A stretch of 64,000 nucleotides of DNA from Rebecca billardiae RCC1528 (GCA_965240325.2 OZ251239.1:62001-126000), one strand, 5' to 3'. Shown: positions 33,770 through 43,914, counted from the stretch's first letter. Notes: a model not told the origin generated them from the letters alone. Translations and numbers: made by a program.

Positions 33770-35099
33770 TCACCGGTCCACCAGTACTGCGGCGGACTGC
33801 GCGCGCTTCGCCGCGCGCTCGCCCTCGAGCTCCGGCGCTCTCCTCTCGCGCTCGAACTCGGCGCAGTCGGCAGCCATGGCAGCCCGCTCGGCCGCAGCTC
33901 CATCTGTGCCCCCGCGCGCGCTGCGCTCGGTTGCGTTGGCGCGCAAGCTGGCGCGCGCAGCGTCGGCGACGGCGCGCGCGATCGCCTTGCGCGACGAGTT
34001 CAGCTCCACCTGCTGCTCCGTCAGGCGCACCTGCTGCTCCAAGATGATCGCGTGCTCAGCAGGAGTCACGCGCTGCTCGTGCAGCTGCACCTGCACGCGG
34101 CCTGCTGCGGACGCGCGCGGCGCGCTGGCGTCGGGGGGCAAGTAGAGGTCGCGGAAGGGGCAGCTGTCGTCGCCGGCGCCCAGCGACGTGTCGTCGACAT
34201 CCAGCTCCGCCTTCCTCTCCGCCGCCGACGCGCCCTGCTTCCGGCTCAGGATGCGCTCCATGTCCTCGTGCTTGCCCTTCCACCACCTGTGCACGGTCAT
34301 CAGCCAGATGCCGATCACCTCGAGCCGCGGCGAGTCGTGGCGCAACGAGATGCCGAGCGCATCCACGCAGACGAGCGTGAGCGCCTTGGGCTTCTTCGTC
34401 CGACCGTCGCGCGCGGTCTGGGCGCACGCAGGGGTGAACACTCTGACCAACGGCTTGTGCTTCTTCAAGTTCTCAAGCATGAGCTCCACGAGACCACGAG
34501 CGTGCGGAGGAGGTCGAGGAGCATGAAGTCGAGCACCGATGCGTACCGCGGGCGAGTGCCGGCCACGCGCCAGCTGGTCGAAGGCTGTAGCACGTGGATG
34601 GCGCGCGCCGCCACTGCCGTCTCCTCGAGCTGCTGCGCGCTGACGTTGACGTCAGGCCGTAGCTCGGGCCTGCACGGTTGCTCACAGTCGAGGCCGTCCG
34701 CGGAGGAGGCGAGCCCCTCGGCGGTGCCGGCAGGGACCTCGGGCGGGTCGCACACACCCATGGGCACGCGTGCATCATCATCTGCCGCGCCCTGGACCTC
34801 GTCATGCCCGGCACAGCGGTCCGCAAGTTGGTCGGCGGCAGCTGGCCCTTGCGGCAGACGGGCGTCGCGGGCACGTCCGAGGGCGAGATGGCAGCGACGG
34901 GTGGGGAAGGAGACAGTGTCCAGTCGTTGTCGATGCCCATCCCACCATATTGCGCATGTTCGTCTCCGTATTGCTCTCCTGCACGTGCTCCCAGGACGCG
35001 CTCCTTGGTCGCGAGCAGCACACGTCGAGCACGCAGATTCAAATGATGAAGCACGAGCGTCGTTTGGCCAGCGACTCCCAGCGAGAGCCCGGTCCACAC
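33770..35099 (-). pseudogene. Unidentified gene broken by two frameshifts
   Basis: Three minus-strand frames read as consecutive pieces of one protein: 35099-about 34800 (HLNLRARRVLLATKERVLGA, GMGIDNDWTLSPSPPVAAIS), about 34800-34480 (LRPDVNVSAQQLEETAVAAR, RPRYASVLDFMLLDLLRTLV) and 34489-33770 (ELMLENLKKHKPLVRVFTPA, SPRLEVIGIWLMTVHRWWKG, then a long Ala/Arg/Glu coiled coil). None of the three pieces starts with ATG at its frame boundary. No splice pair that fits both joins was found, so frameshift mutation is the simplest reading. The family is unknown. It could be a domesticated or transposon-borne gene; nothing proves it. Confidence 0.4.
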
Positions 35100-36371
35100 G
35101 AACCGTGGCTACGTGTCCGTGTCCACCGAGTCGCTCGGCGAGGCGCCTGCGCCGATGTGGGCGCGCCCAATGGCGAGCGGACGGCCGTCGACGAGGGCCA
35201 TCAGCCTTGCCGACCCCGTTCAGAGCTCCGCTCCCGCGCCGGGCCGAGCCGAGCGCGGATTTGGAATCTGCCGATCGCGAAAACACGCCGAACAAGTTCT
35301 GAAAAGGAAAAGAAAAGAAATCAAAACTCGATTTAATCAGATGGACCCCCTAATGGGTATGGTCCCAAAGATGCCCCCAAGCGTGCGCGCGCCCGCTCGC
35401 GCCGTCTACCTGCGCGCCCAGCGCCCCCACGCCGCCGCCCACCCAAATCTCAAATCTGCTTCGTAATCGTATAGAAGCAGACTGCGGTAAGGGGATTATA
35501 TATACAATTATTGTGTCCGAATAATAATAACCGCACCGCGCCGCCCTTGAGACCCGCGAGCAAGCCGGCGTCAGTAGTCGATACGGCCGTGCTGCGGACC
35601 GCGGCTGACGGTCCGTGTCGGATCATGTGCAGTGACGAGCAGCGACGAGCATCAGCGCGCCACTAGTATGAGCCGCGCGCCAGCCGCCCCGGGACGGTGC
35701 GCGCAGGTCAGACCGGTCACTGCCGCCGCGCGCTGGTCACATCAGTGTCATCAGACAGACATCAGTGTGACACTGCGGCCGACCGCGGTCCAGCGGCTCC
35801 GCATCCGCCGCCCGACGAGCAGGCTGCGCTGTGCCGAGTGGCGGCACTTGGCAGTGACGAGCCGCCTGCGCCAGTCACTAGTACTCACACAGCAGGCCGA
35901 GTCATAGTAGCACTAGCAGCCGTCACAGACGCCCGTCAACTTATCAAGCAGTCTCAGTCCCGGGGCCGGTGCAGCGGTGCTCGCGCGTGCTGACATTATT
36001 GATGATCACTGAAGACTGACTATATATATATATAGTTATTAGTGACTGATGAGCAGAGCGAGTGATGAGCTGGCAGAGAGTCGGAGCAGCCGCGGCCGAC
36101 GCACGCGCGGGTCCGCGCCCGCCCGGCGCCGAGCCGCGCTTGCCGAACTAACCTGCGCTACTCGTACGTATCATCAGACTGAGCCGATGAGGCGCGACCG
36201 ACGAATGGCGCAGACACGGCGGAAGCGAGATCGATATACGTATACGGCTGAGCCTGATGCTCCGATCGGCTGATGACGACGCTCAGGCGTCGCCGTCTGC
36301 GCCGTGCGCGCGTCGATCAGCCGTCCGAGTCGTCCCGCGAGGCCGTGAGTCCGAGTGACAAGAGTCAGTGC
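35100..36371. other. Intergenic
   Basis: An A-rich tract is at 35301-35336 and a TA tract at 36020-36033. Many short CAGT/ACTG/TCAT words lie between 35600 and 36050. No gene was recognised. Confidence 0.35.
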
Positions 36372-36886
36372 TCACGGCTCCTCCTCCTCCATGTGCGGCG
36401 AGTGCGGCGAGCCGCCGCCGTCCGGCCTGGGCGCCCTGAACCCCGAGAGCTGCTGCCCGCTGAGCTGCAGCTCCTCTTGCTGCAGCTGCCAGGCCAGCTG
36501 CAGCGACTCGTCTGCAGCCGGGGCGCAGTGTGGAGTGACAGGGGGGGCAAGAGGGGGCAGGGGAGAGAGCGGCGCAGCGCGGAGGTCAGTCAGCGCGCGC
36601 TTCCGCCCCGCGCCCTGGCCGCGCGCGGCGCTGGCCCCCGCGGCAGCAGCAGGCGCGGCGCTCCCCGCATTTACCCAGCTTACCCATCTCCTCGACGTCC
36701 ATGTCTCCGCCACTGTCCGCCGGGGTGGCCGTGCCAGCGCCGCCGCCCGTGGCCGGCGTGAAGCCGCCGCTGCCGCGGCGGGCCGGGTTGTCCGGCGAGG
36801 TGAGCCGCGTGGTGTACTCGCGCAGGAACGCCGCCTGCTCCTCCTGGTACAGCTGCAGCGCGAGCCGCCTCGACGCCTCGTCGGCA

Positions 36887-36920
<34 letters not shown>

Positions 36921-37424
36921 TGACGCCGCCGCCGCCGCTGTCCTCGACGGGCATGTCGATGGGGTCGGAGCCGCGCGAGCGCGTGCGGCTCCCGCTGCCT
37001 GTGCTCCGGCGCCGCTCGGCCGAGCCGCGGGCGCCGGCCGAGCGGCGGCCGCTGCTGCCGGGCTGACCGTCGGTGAGCGGCTCAGACGACGTGGGCGTGG
37101 CGCTGTCCGAGTCGAGCAAGGGGGTGCCGGAGACGCGGAGGCCGGCGATGGCGGACGGGCTGAGCGCGCGCACTTTGGCGATCAGCTCCGACTGCGGCAC
37201 GCTCCAGTCTTCTGCGAACGACCGCCGCGGCAGAGGGGCCGCAGCGCGGCGCGCGGCGGCGCTCAGCGGGTGCGCGGAGCGCGCAGATGGAGACGCGCGG
37301 CGGCGCGGCGCGCACCGGTCGAACGGCCTGCGCGGTGCTCGGGCGGGCGGTCACCCGTCTTGCGCGGGAAGCGTTGCAGGATCGGGTCCCACGCCCCGAA
37401 GGGCGCTGCCGGCGGGCAGTCCAT
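36372..37424 (-). CDS. Putative ubiquitin-binding protein with two MIU/UIM-like helices
   Basis: Three exons, 37424-37355, 37211-36684 and 36511-36372, give 245 aa; all joins are in phase (donors GTGACC and GTAAGC, acceptors TCGCAG and CTGCAG). The start MDCPPAAPFGAWDPILQRFP follows the ATG at 37424. The middle is Ser/Arg/Gly-rich and probably disordered. Two similar amphipathic acidic helices stand out: DEASRRLALQLYQEEQAAF (residues 134-152) and DESLQLAWQLQQEELQLSG (200-218). The pattern D-E-x-x-x-x-L-A-x-Q-L-x-x-E-E resembles MIU or UIM motifs that bind ubiquitin. The second motif starts exactly at the exon 2/3 junction. The tail ends HSPHMEEEEP. Function is inferred from the motifs only. 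Confidence 0.55.
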
Positions 37425-37553
37425 GCTCGACGCGCCCTGCGCACCGCGCACGATGGCGGTCGCGGCGGTCGGCGCGAGTTCGATCTTCGCAGCAGAGCGG
37501 GTAATTTCCGATTCCGAATTCCCGGCAAACGGGCGCGGGTTGGATCGGCGGCG
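37425..37553. promoter_or_regulatory. 129-bp bidirectional promoter
   Basis: Separates the divergent ATGs at 37424 (minus) and 37554 (plus). The centre has a less GC-rich patch (TAATTTCCGATTCCGAATTC, 37502-37521). Confidence 0.45.
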
Positions 37554-38921
37554 ATGGCGGCCCTCGTCGCCGAGGCCCTCCGCCGCTACTTCGCCGCGCG
37601 CTGCGGCGCACAGCCAAGCGTGCGCGCGCTCGGCGAGGCCTCCTCTCCGCTGACAGCCAGGGCGGGAGAGCTGTTGGACGAGCGCGAGATGTCGGCTGCG
37701 CTCGGCCGCCGCGTGCGCTCCGCACGCCTTCGCGCATTTGAGGACAAGCGCGGTGGGCTCAGCGGCGACTTTGTCCTGGTCGATGTACTCTTCGACGACG
37801 CGCCCATCCACGATCCGCCGGCGGCCATGGAGCTCGTCCTCAAGCGCACGCGCGAGGAGGGCCGCCCAACCGCGATCGTGCTCGGCACGGCGCGCGAAGC
37901 CTTGTTCTTCGCCCACCTCGGCCGGCAGCTGGGCCCGCTCATCCCGACAGCCTACCGCGCGTACGCTGACCTCGCGAGCGGCCGGAAGGAGGTGCTGCTC
38001 GAGCGCCTCCGCGGCGAGCCGGCAGGCACCTGGTTCGGGCCGGGCAACCCGAACAACTGGCCCCTCTCCGCAGAGCAGCTCGAGGCCGCGGCGCGTCGGG
38101 CGGGCCCGGGCACGGCGGTGAGCGTGAGTGCGGAGGCCTTCGAGGCGTACGCGTCGCTGCACGCCGCGCACTGGCGCGACGCGGCGATGCTCGCGCACAC
38201 CTGGCTGCGCGGCGCGGAGTGGTGCCAAGCGCGCAGCCGCAGCTCGTGGGAGGCCGCCCAGCGCCTCGCCGCCGACGCGTGGGCCGAGCACGCGCGGGCC
38301 ATCGAGGAGGGCAGCTCGCCGATCCGATGGGACGCGCACGTGCGCGCGTGCCTCGACGCCAGCGTCGCCAAGGCCGCGTGGGCGCGCTTCCAGGCCGAGC
38401 TGCGCCAGCGCCCCTTCGCGCTGGTGCACGGCGACTGCCACCCGCACAACCCTAACCCTAACCCTAACCCTAACCCTAACCCCTTCGCGCTGGTGCACGG
38501 CGACTGCCACCCGCACAACGTGCTGCGCGTCAGAGAGCGCGCGGGCCCGGCGCGCGTCGTCCTACTCGACTTCGAGATGGTGGGCGTCGGCTCGCCCGCG
38601 CAGGAGATCGGGCAGTTCCTCGTCTCGCACATGGCGCCCGAGCTGCGCCGAGCGCACGAGCGCGAGCTCGTGCGAGGGTACCACGCTCGCCTCGTGCGAG
38701 AGCTGAAGGCGCGAGGGCACGCCGCCGACGCCGAGGCGTACTCGCTCGACGAGTGCTGGGCGGAGTACGTCGAGGGCGGCGCGGGGCGCTGGCTGTGGTT
38801 CGTGCCGTACCTCGCCAAGGTGTGCAGCCCCGCGATGGGCCAGTTCTTCCACGACCAGCTCGCGGCGTTTCTGCACGACCACGTGCCGAGCGCCGAGCGT
38901 GCGCCCATGCCGCGTGCGTAG
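37554..38921 (+). CDS. APH/EcKinase-like small-molecule kinase with telomeric insertion in the catalytic loop
   Basis: 455 aa from the ATG at 37554. The fold is that of the aminoglycoside-phosphotransferase / choline-kinase-like / EcKinase group, which phosphorylate small hydroxyl compounds with ATP. Candidate ATP-site Lys97 (ELVLKR) pairs with Glu115 (TAREALFF). The catalytic loop FALVHGDCHPHN occurs twice, at residues about 288-299 and 311-322, separated by a Pro-Asn repeat coded by CCTAAC units. The metal-binding DFE is VVLLDFEMVG with Asp339. The C-terminal helices (LVRGYHARLVRELKARG, SLDECWAEYVEGG) are typical of EcKinase/DUF1679 relatives. The 69-nt insertion keeps the frame, so a full protein can be made; whether it is active is unknown. 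The substrate cannot be told. Confidence 0.75.
   Translation: MAALVAEALRRYFAARCGAQPSVRALGEASSPLTARAGELLDEREMSAALGRRVRSARLRAFEDKRGGLSGDFVLVDVLFDDAPIHDPPAAMELVLKRTREEGRPTAIVLGTAREALFFAHLGRQLGPLIPTAYRAYADLASGRKEVLLERLRGEPAGTWFGPGNPNNWPLSAEQLEAAARRAGPGTAVSVSAEAFEAYASLHAAHWRDAAMLAHTWLRGAEWCQARSRSSWEAAQRLAADAWAEHARAIEEGSSPIRWDAHVRACLDASVAKAAWARFQAELRQRPFALVHGDCHPHNPNPNPNPNPNPFALVHGDCHPHNVLRVRERAGPARVVLLDFEMVGVGSPAQEIGQFLVSHMAPELRRAHERELVRGYHARLVRELKARGHAADAEAYSLDECWAEYVEGGAGRWLWFVPYLAKVCSPAMGQFFHDQLAAFLHDHVPSAERAPMPRA
38451..38480 (+). repeat. Telomeric repeat tract (CCTAAC)5 inside the kinase ORF
   Basis: Five exact CCTAAC units, flanked by a 40-bp direct duplication of the coding sequence (38411-38450 and 38480-38519). 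It reads Pro-Asn in the gene frame; one other forward frame would give TAA stops. Confidence 0.95.
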
Positions 38922-39743
38922 GCGTAGCACTAGCAGTTATTGTGGCGATGATGATGCCAATATCATTGACTCGACGACGACGACGACTCCGCCTGTCATG
39001 ACTCAGACCTGAGACGACGATGCACGTATACTGACAGTATTAAAACGCGGCGGTCACCGCCGTCGCACGAGTAAGTGCCAGCATGAGCAGCAGGCAGCAG
39101 CATGCGGCCGCGAGCGGCGCGTTGGCTGACTGCGACTCGCACGGAGTCGGTCGGAGTACGGCATCATATTATATATATATATATATATATCATCAGCGCC
39201 GACTCGTGCTGACAGTGATGGGCATGGCCGATTTTGCCGGGCGCAGCCGGCACGACTACTGAATCTCGTCGCCAGCCTGAGCTGTGTGCGTCTCTTAGTT
39301 GATCTTAGTAAACTATGTATATATATATATATATACTCTATATATATATATATAGATATATATAGCCGACGACGAGGCATCGCCATCATCACAGTCACAC
39401 ACACTGCCGTGCTGAGCACGCGGCTGAGCTACGTGCTGACGACGATGCAACGGTACGGTACTATACTAGTACTACTTGACTACTGAGGCCTGGCGGCCGC
39501 CGGCGCGTAGGCTGAGGCTCGTACGTAGGCTGCGCGTTACATGGGTGATGCGGCGGGCCTCGCGCGATCATGAGGACCGTTACCGTACGTTGATAATATA
39601 CTCACTCACCGTATGAGTCACTGGGCGGCCCGGCGGCCCTCCACGGCGCTGGTCCGCATAGCGGGCGCGGCCCACCCTCGCCGTGCCGCCGCGAGCCGTG
39701 CGCGCGCGCCGCGCCGGCAGACCGCGTCGCCCCAGGCCCCCAC
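38922..39743. other. Convergent intergenic region with TA microsatellites
   Basis: Lies between two convergent gene ends. TA tracts are at 39169-39190, 39317-39334 and 39337-39362. No gene was recognised. Confidence 0.45.
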
Positions 39744-40520
39744 TCACGCCGCGCCGCCGCCGCCGGGCGGGTGCCCCGCCGCGCCCGCCCTCGGCATCAG
39801 CAGCCCCTCGACCTCGAGCACCGAGCTCACGCGGTGCGTCGGCACCGGCGCGTCCGCCGGGGGCTCGGGGCTGTCGCCGCGGACCCACACGGTGGCGAGC
39901 AGCCCCGCGTTGAGCCCGCCCTGCACGTCCGCGCGCAGGTTGTCCCCCACCATCACCGCCTCCTCCGCGCGCGCGCCGAGCGCGCGCAGCGCCGTGTGGA
40001 AGATGGATGGCTGCGGCTTCGCCTCCGGCTGCTCGCCCGAGACGACGAGGCGCGTTTCGTCAAAGAGCGCGGCGGCGTCGCACGCGCGCAGCTTGGCGCG
40101 CTGGATCTCGGCGTGTCCGTTTGTCACCACGCCCATCACGTACCCCGCGCCGCGCAGCCGGCCGAGCATGGCCGCCACGTCTGGCGGCACTCTGAACAGC
40201 GAGAGGCGCGTGTCCGCCCACGCGTCGTGCACGGTCTGGGCGAGGTCGGCGGGGGCGGGCGCGCCGTCCTCGCCAAGCGCGCGCGCCCAGAGGCCCGTGC
40301 GCCACTCGGCCGCCGTCATCGCCGAGCCCGCCGGCGGGAACGGCTCCGCCGCCAGCTGCGCCCTGAAGCGCTGCGCGTACTCGTCCGCGCCCGCGCCGCC
40401 GCCCACCCGCTCGGCCGCGAGCGCCGCCGCGTGCGCGATCGCGTGGCGGTCGATGGCGCTGGTGGGCACGAGGGTGTCGTCGAGGTCCCACAGGATGGCC
40501 GACGCGCGCGAGAGCGCCAT
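39744..40520 (-). CDS. HAD-superfamily phosphatase (subfamily IA type)
   Basis: 258 aa, ATG at 40520. All four HAD motifs are present: motif I DLDDTL (nucleophile Asp12, acid/base Asp14), motif II VVTNG, motif III Lys in EAKPQPSIF and motif IV MVGDNLRADVQGG. A helical cap sits between motifs I and II (AQRFRAQLAAEPFPPAG, EWRTGLWARALGEDG). The motif layout is like N-acylneuraminate-9-phosphatase and other sugar-phosphate phosphatases of the HAD-IA group; the actual substrate is unknown. No signal peptide is seen, so it is probably cytosolic. It is head-to-head with the VOC gene, with 166 bp between starts. Confidence 0.85.
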   Translation of the reverse strand: MALSRASAILWDLDDTLVPTSAIDRHAIAHAAALAAERVGGGAGADEYAQRFRAQLAAEPFPPAGSAMTAAEWRTGLWARALGEDGAPAPADLAQTVHDAWADTRLSLFRVPPDVAAMLGRLRGAGYVMGVVTNGHAEIQRAKLRACDAAALFDETRLVVSGEQPEAKPQPSIFHTALRALGARAEEAVMVGDNLRADVQGGLNAGLLATVWVRGDSPEPPADAPVPTHRVSSVLEVEGLLMPRAGAAGHPPGGGGAA

Positions 40521-40686
40521 CTGCCCGCGGCGCCGCGTGGCGGCGCGCTTCCGCGTGGGCGGAATCAGCAGCAGCGACTTCCACGTCCGGTGCCGCGGAG
40601 TGCCGCCGTGGCAACCTTCCCCAGTCCGGACCGACCGCTCCTGCGGGCTGGCTCCGCGCAGCTTCGTGAGCTCGCGGCCGGTGGTG
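40521..40686. promoter_or_regulatory. 166-bp bidirectional promoter
   Basis: Separates the HAD gene (minus) from the VOC gene (plus). No TATA element is evident. Confidence 0.4.
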
Positions 40687-41964
40687 ATGACGACGCGCGC
40701 GCTCGCGCTGTGCGCGCTCTGCGCCGCCGGCGTCGGCGCGGCGAGAGGGCCGCCGCGCGTCGAGCGGCTGCACTGGGCGTCGGGCGCCACGCCCAGCACC
40801 GCGTTCCCGCGCCGCGTGCTCGTGGGCGGCGCGGTCGCCGCTGCGCTGCCGCTGCGCCGCGCGCTCGCGGCGCAGCGGTACGTGCCCGCGCGGTACTCGC
40901 TCGTGCCGCAGGGCTCGATCGCGGAGAAGGAGCGCCGCCTCGCCGAGGTGCGCCGCTCGCTCGGCGCCGCGTCCGACGACGAGGCCGACCCGTACCTCGT
41001 CGGCGAGCGCGCGCAGCTCGAGTTTGACCTCGAGCGTCTGGCCGAGAACCGCGAGGCGGTGCTGCGCATCCGGAGCGGCGTGGCGAAGGGCGGGGCGTAC
41101 GTGCAGCGGCTCACGCTGCGCGTGCCCGACCTCGCCGCCGCGCGCACGTTCTGGGTCGACGGCCTCAAGATGAGCGAGCTCCGCGCGCCGCGCTCGCCGC
41201 TCGACGGCTCGAGCTCGGTCGTAGTCGGATACGGCCGCGAGGGCCTTGGCTTTGACGACGGCGCCAAGTTCGCGCTGGAGCTGGTGCAGGCGTCGGCGGC
41301 GGAGGGCGCGGCGCAGCCCGCGCCCGCCGGCGCGCCGCCCGCCGCCGAGCTCGCGTACGTCCAGCTCCGCGTGCCCAACGTGCGCCTCTCGTCGCTCTCG
41401 GCGGCCGGCGGCAGGATCGAGTCCGCGTACGGCTGGGTGCAGGTCGTGTCTCCGCACGGGCTGTGCGCGCGCGTGCTCACGGCGAAGCGGCGGGACCCGT
41501 TCGAGCTCGTCGCGCTGCGCGTGCCCGACGTCGACGCCGCCGCGCGGTACTACGCCCGCGCCTTCGGCATGCGCCCCGTGCCCGCGCCCGCCGCGCCCAA
41601 GCTCGCCAAGGACTCCGGACTGCTCGGCACCGGACTTTTGGCACGCCAGTACGAGGACCAGGACCCGTTCAGCCCGCCGCCCGTGTACGGCTCGGTGCTG
41701 ATGGCGCCGGGGTGCTGCGCCGCGGAGGACGGCGTGGGCGTGCTGCTCGTGCCGATGCAGGCCGCGGGCCTGCCCGTCGGCGTGCGCCCAGCGCCGGCCG
41801 GCCGCGAGCCGCTGCTGCACGTGGCGAGCGGCGCGCCGAGCGCGAGCGCGCTCGAGGCCGCGGGCGCAGTCGCGGACGGCGCGCTCGGCGCGGTCGCGCG
41901 CGACCCGGCGGGTGTGCGCATCGCGGTGGACCCGACCGAGGCCGTCGAGGCGCTCGTGAGGTGA
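40687..41964 (+). CDS. VOC/glyoxalase-fold protein with thylakoid-lumen-type targeting
   Basis: 425 aa from the ATG at 40687. The N-terminus has three parts: an ER-type signal (MTTRALALCALCAAGVGAA), a basic/Ser/Thr spacer (RGPPRVERLHWASGATPST) and a twin-arginine hydrophobic segment (FPRRVLVGGAVAAALPLRRA, then AAQ), as in lumenal proteins of complex plastids. A helical stretch (SIAEKERRLAEVRRSLGAAS) follows. Two vicinal-oxygen-chelate domains come next: about residues 137-250 (YVQRLTLRVPDLAAARTFWV) and about 270-410 (FELVALRVPDVDAAARYYAR, ending DPAGVRIAVDP). Such domains bind metal or small ligands; I could not identify the metal ligands with confidence. The location is inferred from the leader. 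Confidence 0.7.
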   Translation: MTTRALALCALCAAGVGAARGPPRVERLHWASGATPSTAFPRRVLVGGAVAAALPLRRALAAQRYVPARYSLVPQGSIAEKERRLAEVRRSLGAASDDEADPYLVGERAQLEFDLERLAENREAVLRIRSGVAKGGAYVQRLTLRVPDLAAARTFWVDGLKMSELRAPRSPLDGSSSVVVGYGREGLGFDDGAKFALELVQASAAEGAAQPAPAGAPPAAELAYVQLRVPNVRLSSLSAAGGRIESAYGWVQVVSPHGLCARVLTAKRRDPFELVALRVPDVDAAARYYARAFGMRPVPAPAAPKLAKDSGLLGTGLLARQYEDQDPFSPPPVYGSVLMAPGCCAAEDGVGVLLVPMQAAGLPVGVRPAPAGREPLLHVASGAPSASALEAAGAVADGALGAVARDPAGVRIAVDPTEAVEALVR

Positions 41965-43485
41965 GCCCGCGCACCCGGCCCGCCACCGCGCGCCAGCTCC
42001 TCCCAGCTGGCGCTGCCACTGGGCATCGGGCGGGTCGATCGATGCGGCAGCAGAGGCTGAGCAGCGGCAGCCGCAGCCGCGGACGTCTGTCTGAAGCAGT
42101 CATCAATGATGTTGTCTGTCAGTCTGTGTCCTGGGCCTGTCAAGCCTCCTGACGAGGTGTCCTCATCCGCATCGGCATGAACATCGGACTCGGTCGACGA
42201 TGGCGAACGCGGCGTGCGCTGCCTCGGCTGCCTTGCCCTTCGGTCTTCAGCCCCATCACGGTACGAGTGTCGCCAGCACATATCCGAGTCGTCCTTATTC
42301 GGAATTAGCCTAACTAACGTACAGACGTATACTATAAGCTAGTAGTGAAGCGCCGCCGCCGGGTCCTGCGGCTCGGTCTCGTCCGGCGCGGGCGTCCGCC
42401 GTCCCCGCGTCCGCCGGGCCGCGGACGCGGTGCATTCTGATTTCGGATGGCGGTCTGTTATTCTGCGCAGGCGCCGGTGCATGGCCCAGCTCACGCCTCA
42501 CGCCCACGGCCACAGCACTGCGGCCGCTGCCCGTGGGCGTGCATTCGTGACGACGTGTGAACCGGCTGCGCACGTGTCACAGACCCGAGACCGGGTGACT
42601 ACGTCTACGAGTAGTGGCGCCCCTTCGGCCCGTGGTAGCAGGCCGGGGGCTGTCTCTGCCGCGGCGCCGCGCGGCCCGCCGCGTGTCCGCGCACCGCTCA
42701 CCGCGCAGCGCAAGCCGGCAAGGCCGCCAGGCGCTGGCTGGGTGCTCGCGGGCCACCACCGTGGTCCCTGGACGAGTGAGACCGCGAGATGATTGCGATG
42801 ATGACGACGCAATTTAAGACGCGGCAAGAAGTCAATATGAAGCAGTAGTCGTCATCACTTTTGAAGTCGGCCACGCGCGGTGCGTCCGAGGGCTGACAGG
42901 CGGCCCCGATTATTATAGTAAGTAATTATAATAAATTATTAACAAAACTATATATATATATATGTATATATACACATCATATTATATTTAACTACTCCTA
43001 ACTGTGAGTAACTCCCCGCCGCCCCGCCTTAGTCTTAGAAGCCACTCTACTGACTCTACTCTCTAGCCACTACGGCCAGCCTCGATCAGCGGAGTCGGAG
43101 CCCGCGCCAATGATCCTTTGAGTCATCCAAGGCGGATCACGGAAGACCGAGTCGGTCAGTCGGACTCGGAGTCGTCAGTCTCGAGCTCAGCCTCGCCGGG
43201 CCCGCCGCTACTCAGGGGCGGACCCACTGACCCTGGCGCGCACGCGCGGTCCGATGGCCGACGACGACGGCGTCGCAACGATGCGGGCGGGCGCGTATAT
43301 GATGCCGCGCGCGTGCCACTCCTTGCGCTCAGCGCGCATGTAGACTGCTTACGCTGTGCCCCCTGCCACCACTGCGCACATGGGGCCAAGCAGAGCACGC
43401 GCAGCCCGCAGCCAGCGCCAGCGCGAGGCCGCGCCGCACGAGAGATGACTCGTCGGCGGGGAGGGATGTGGCGACACCAGCCACC
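41965..43485. other. Intergenic, no gene recognised
   Basis: Includes a TA tract at 42950-42971 in an AT-rich valley (42910-43000). The inverted TCAGCGG/CTGAGCGC words scattered around give no clear element. Confidence 0.35.
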
Positions 43486-43914
43486 CTATTCGATCGAGTT
43501 GTCGCCTCGCAGGAGCGCTGCGCTCACCAACATCGACGAGGCACGCTGCGAGCACCGCTCAAGCCGCTTTCGAGCGGTCGAGCAGCCCACGTTGGCACCA
43601 CGAACGCCCGAGCCGCCGCCGGCGGCCGATTGGACGCACTGGTACCACCTGATGGTCTCGTCAGGGCACGCCTTCGAGGCGACGCAGACCAGGTTGGCGA
43701 ACTTCAGCTTAGCTTGGTCCGCGCGGCTCGCGTACTCGCCCGTCGCCAGACGGTCCAAGAAGGGGAGGCACTCGCGCACGCCATCGACCATTGGCGCAGA
43801 CACGCGATTCTCCTCGAGGCCGGAGAGCTCGCGCGCCTCCCACCGGCCTGCGTACAGCGCGGCCTCGAAGGTGAGGAGCGCGGAGCAGTCGGGTAGGCGG
43901 AGCTGCTCATTCAT
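43486..43914 (-). CDS. Twin CX9C (CHCH-type) protein, probable mitochondrial intermembrane space
   Basis: 142 aa, ATG at 43914. Cys83-Cys93 (ACPDETIRWYQCV) and Cys111-Cys121 (GCSTARKRLERCS) are both exact CX9C pairs on predicted helices, separated by 17 residues. This is the twin CX9C hairpin of proteins oxidised by Mia40/CHCHD4 in the intermembrane space. Extra cysteines sit at 10, 49 and 77. The N-terminal 75 residues are helical (LRLPDCSALLTFEAALYAGR, VRECLPFLDRLATGEYASRA). The family includes respiratory-complex assembly factors and subunits such as NDUFA8 and COX19; I cannot say which member this is. It is head-to-head with the TMEM97-like gene at 44117. Confidence 0.65.
   Translation of the reverse strand: MNEQLRLPDCSALLTFEAALYAGRWEARELSGLEENRVSAPMVDGVRECLPFLDRLATGEYASRADQAKLKFANLVCVASKACPDETIRWYQCVQSAAGGGSGVRGANVGCSTARKRLERCSQRASSMLVSAALLRGDNSIE

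Noticed and set aside
37355-37424. uDENN-like phrase (DPILQRFPRKT...DW) at the start of the MIU-like protein
   Set aside because: Only a dozen residues resemble it and the rest of a DENN module is absent.
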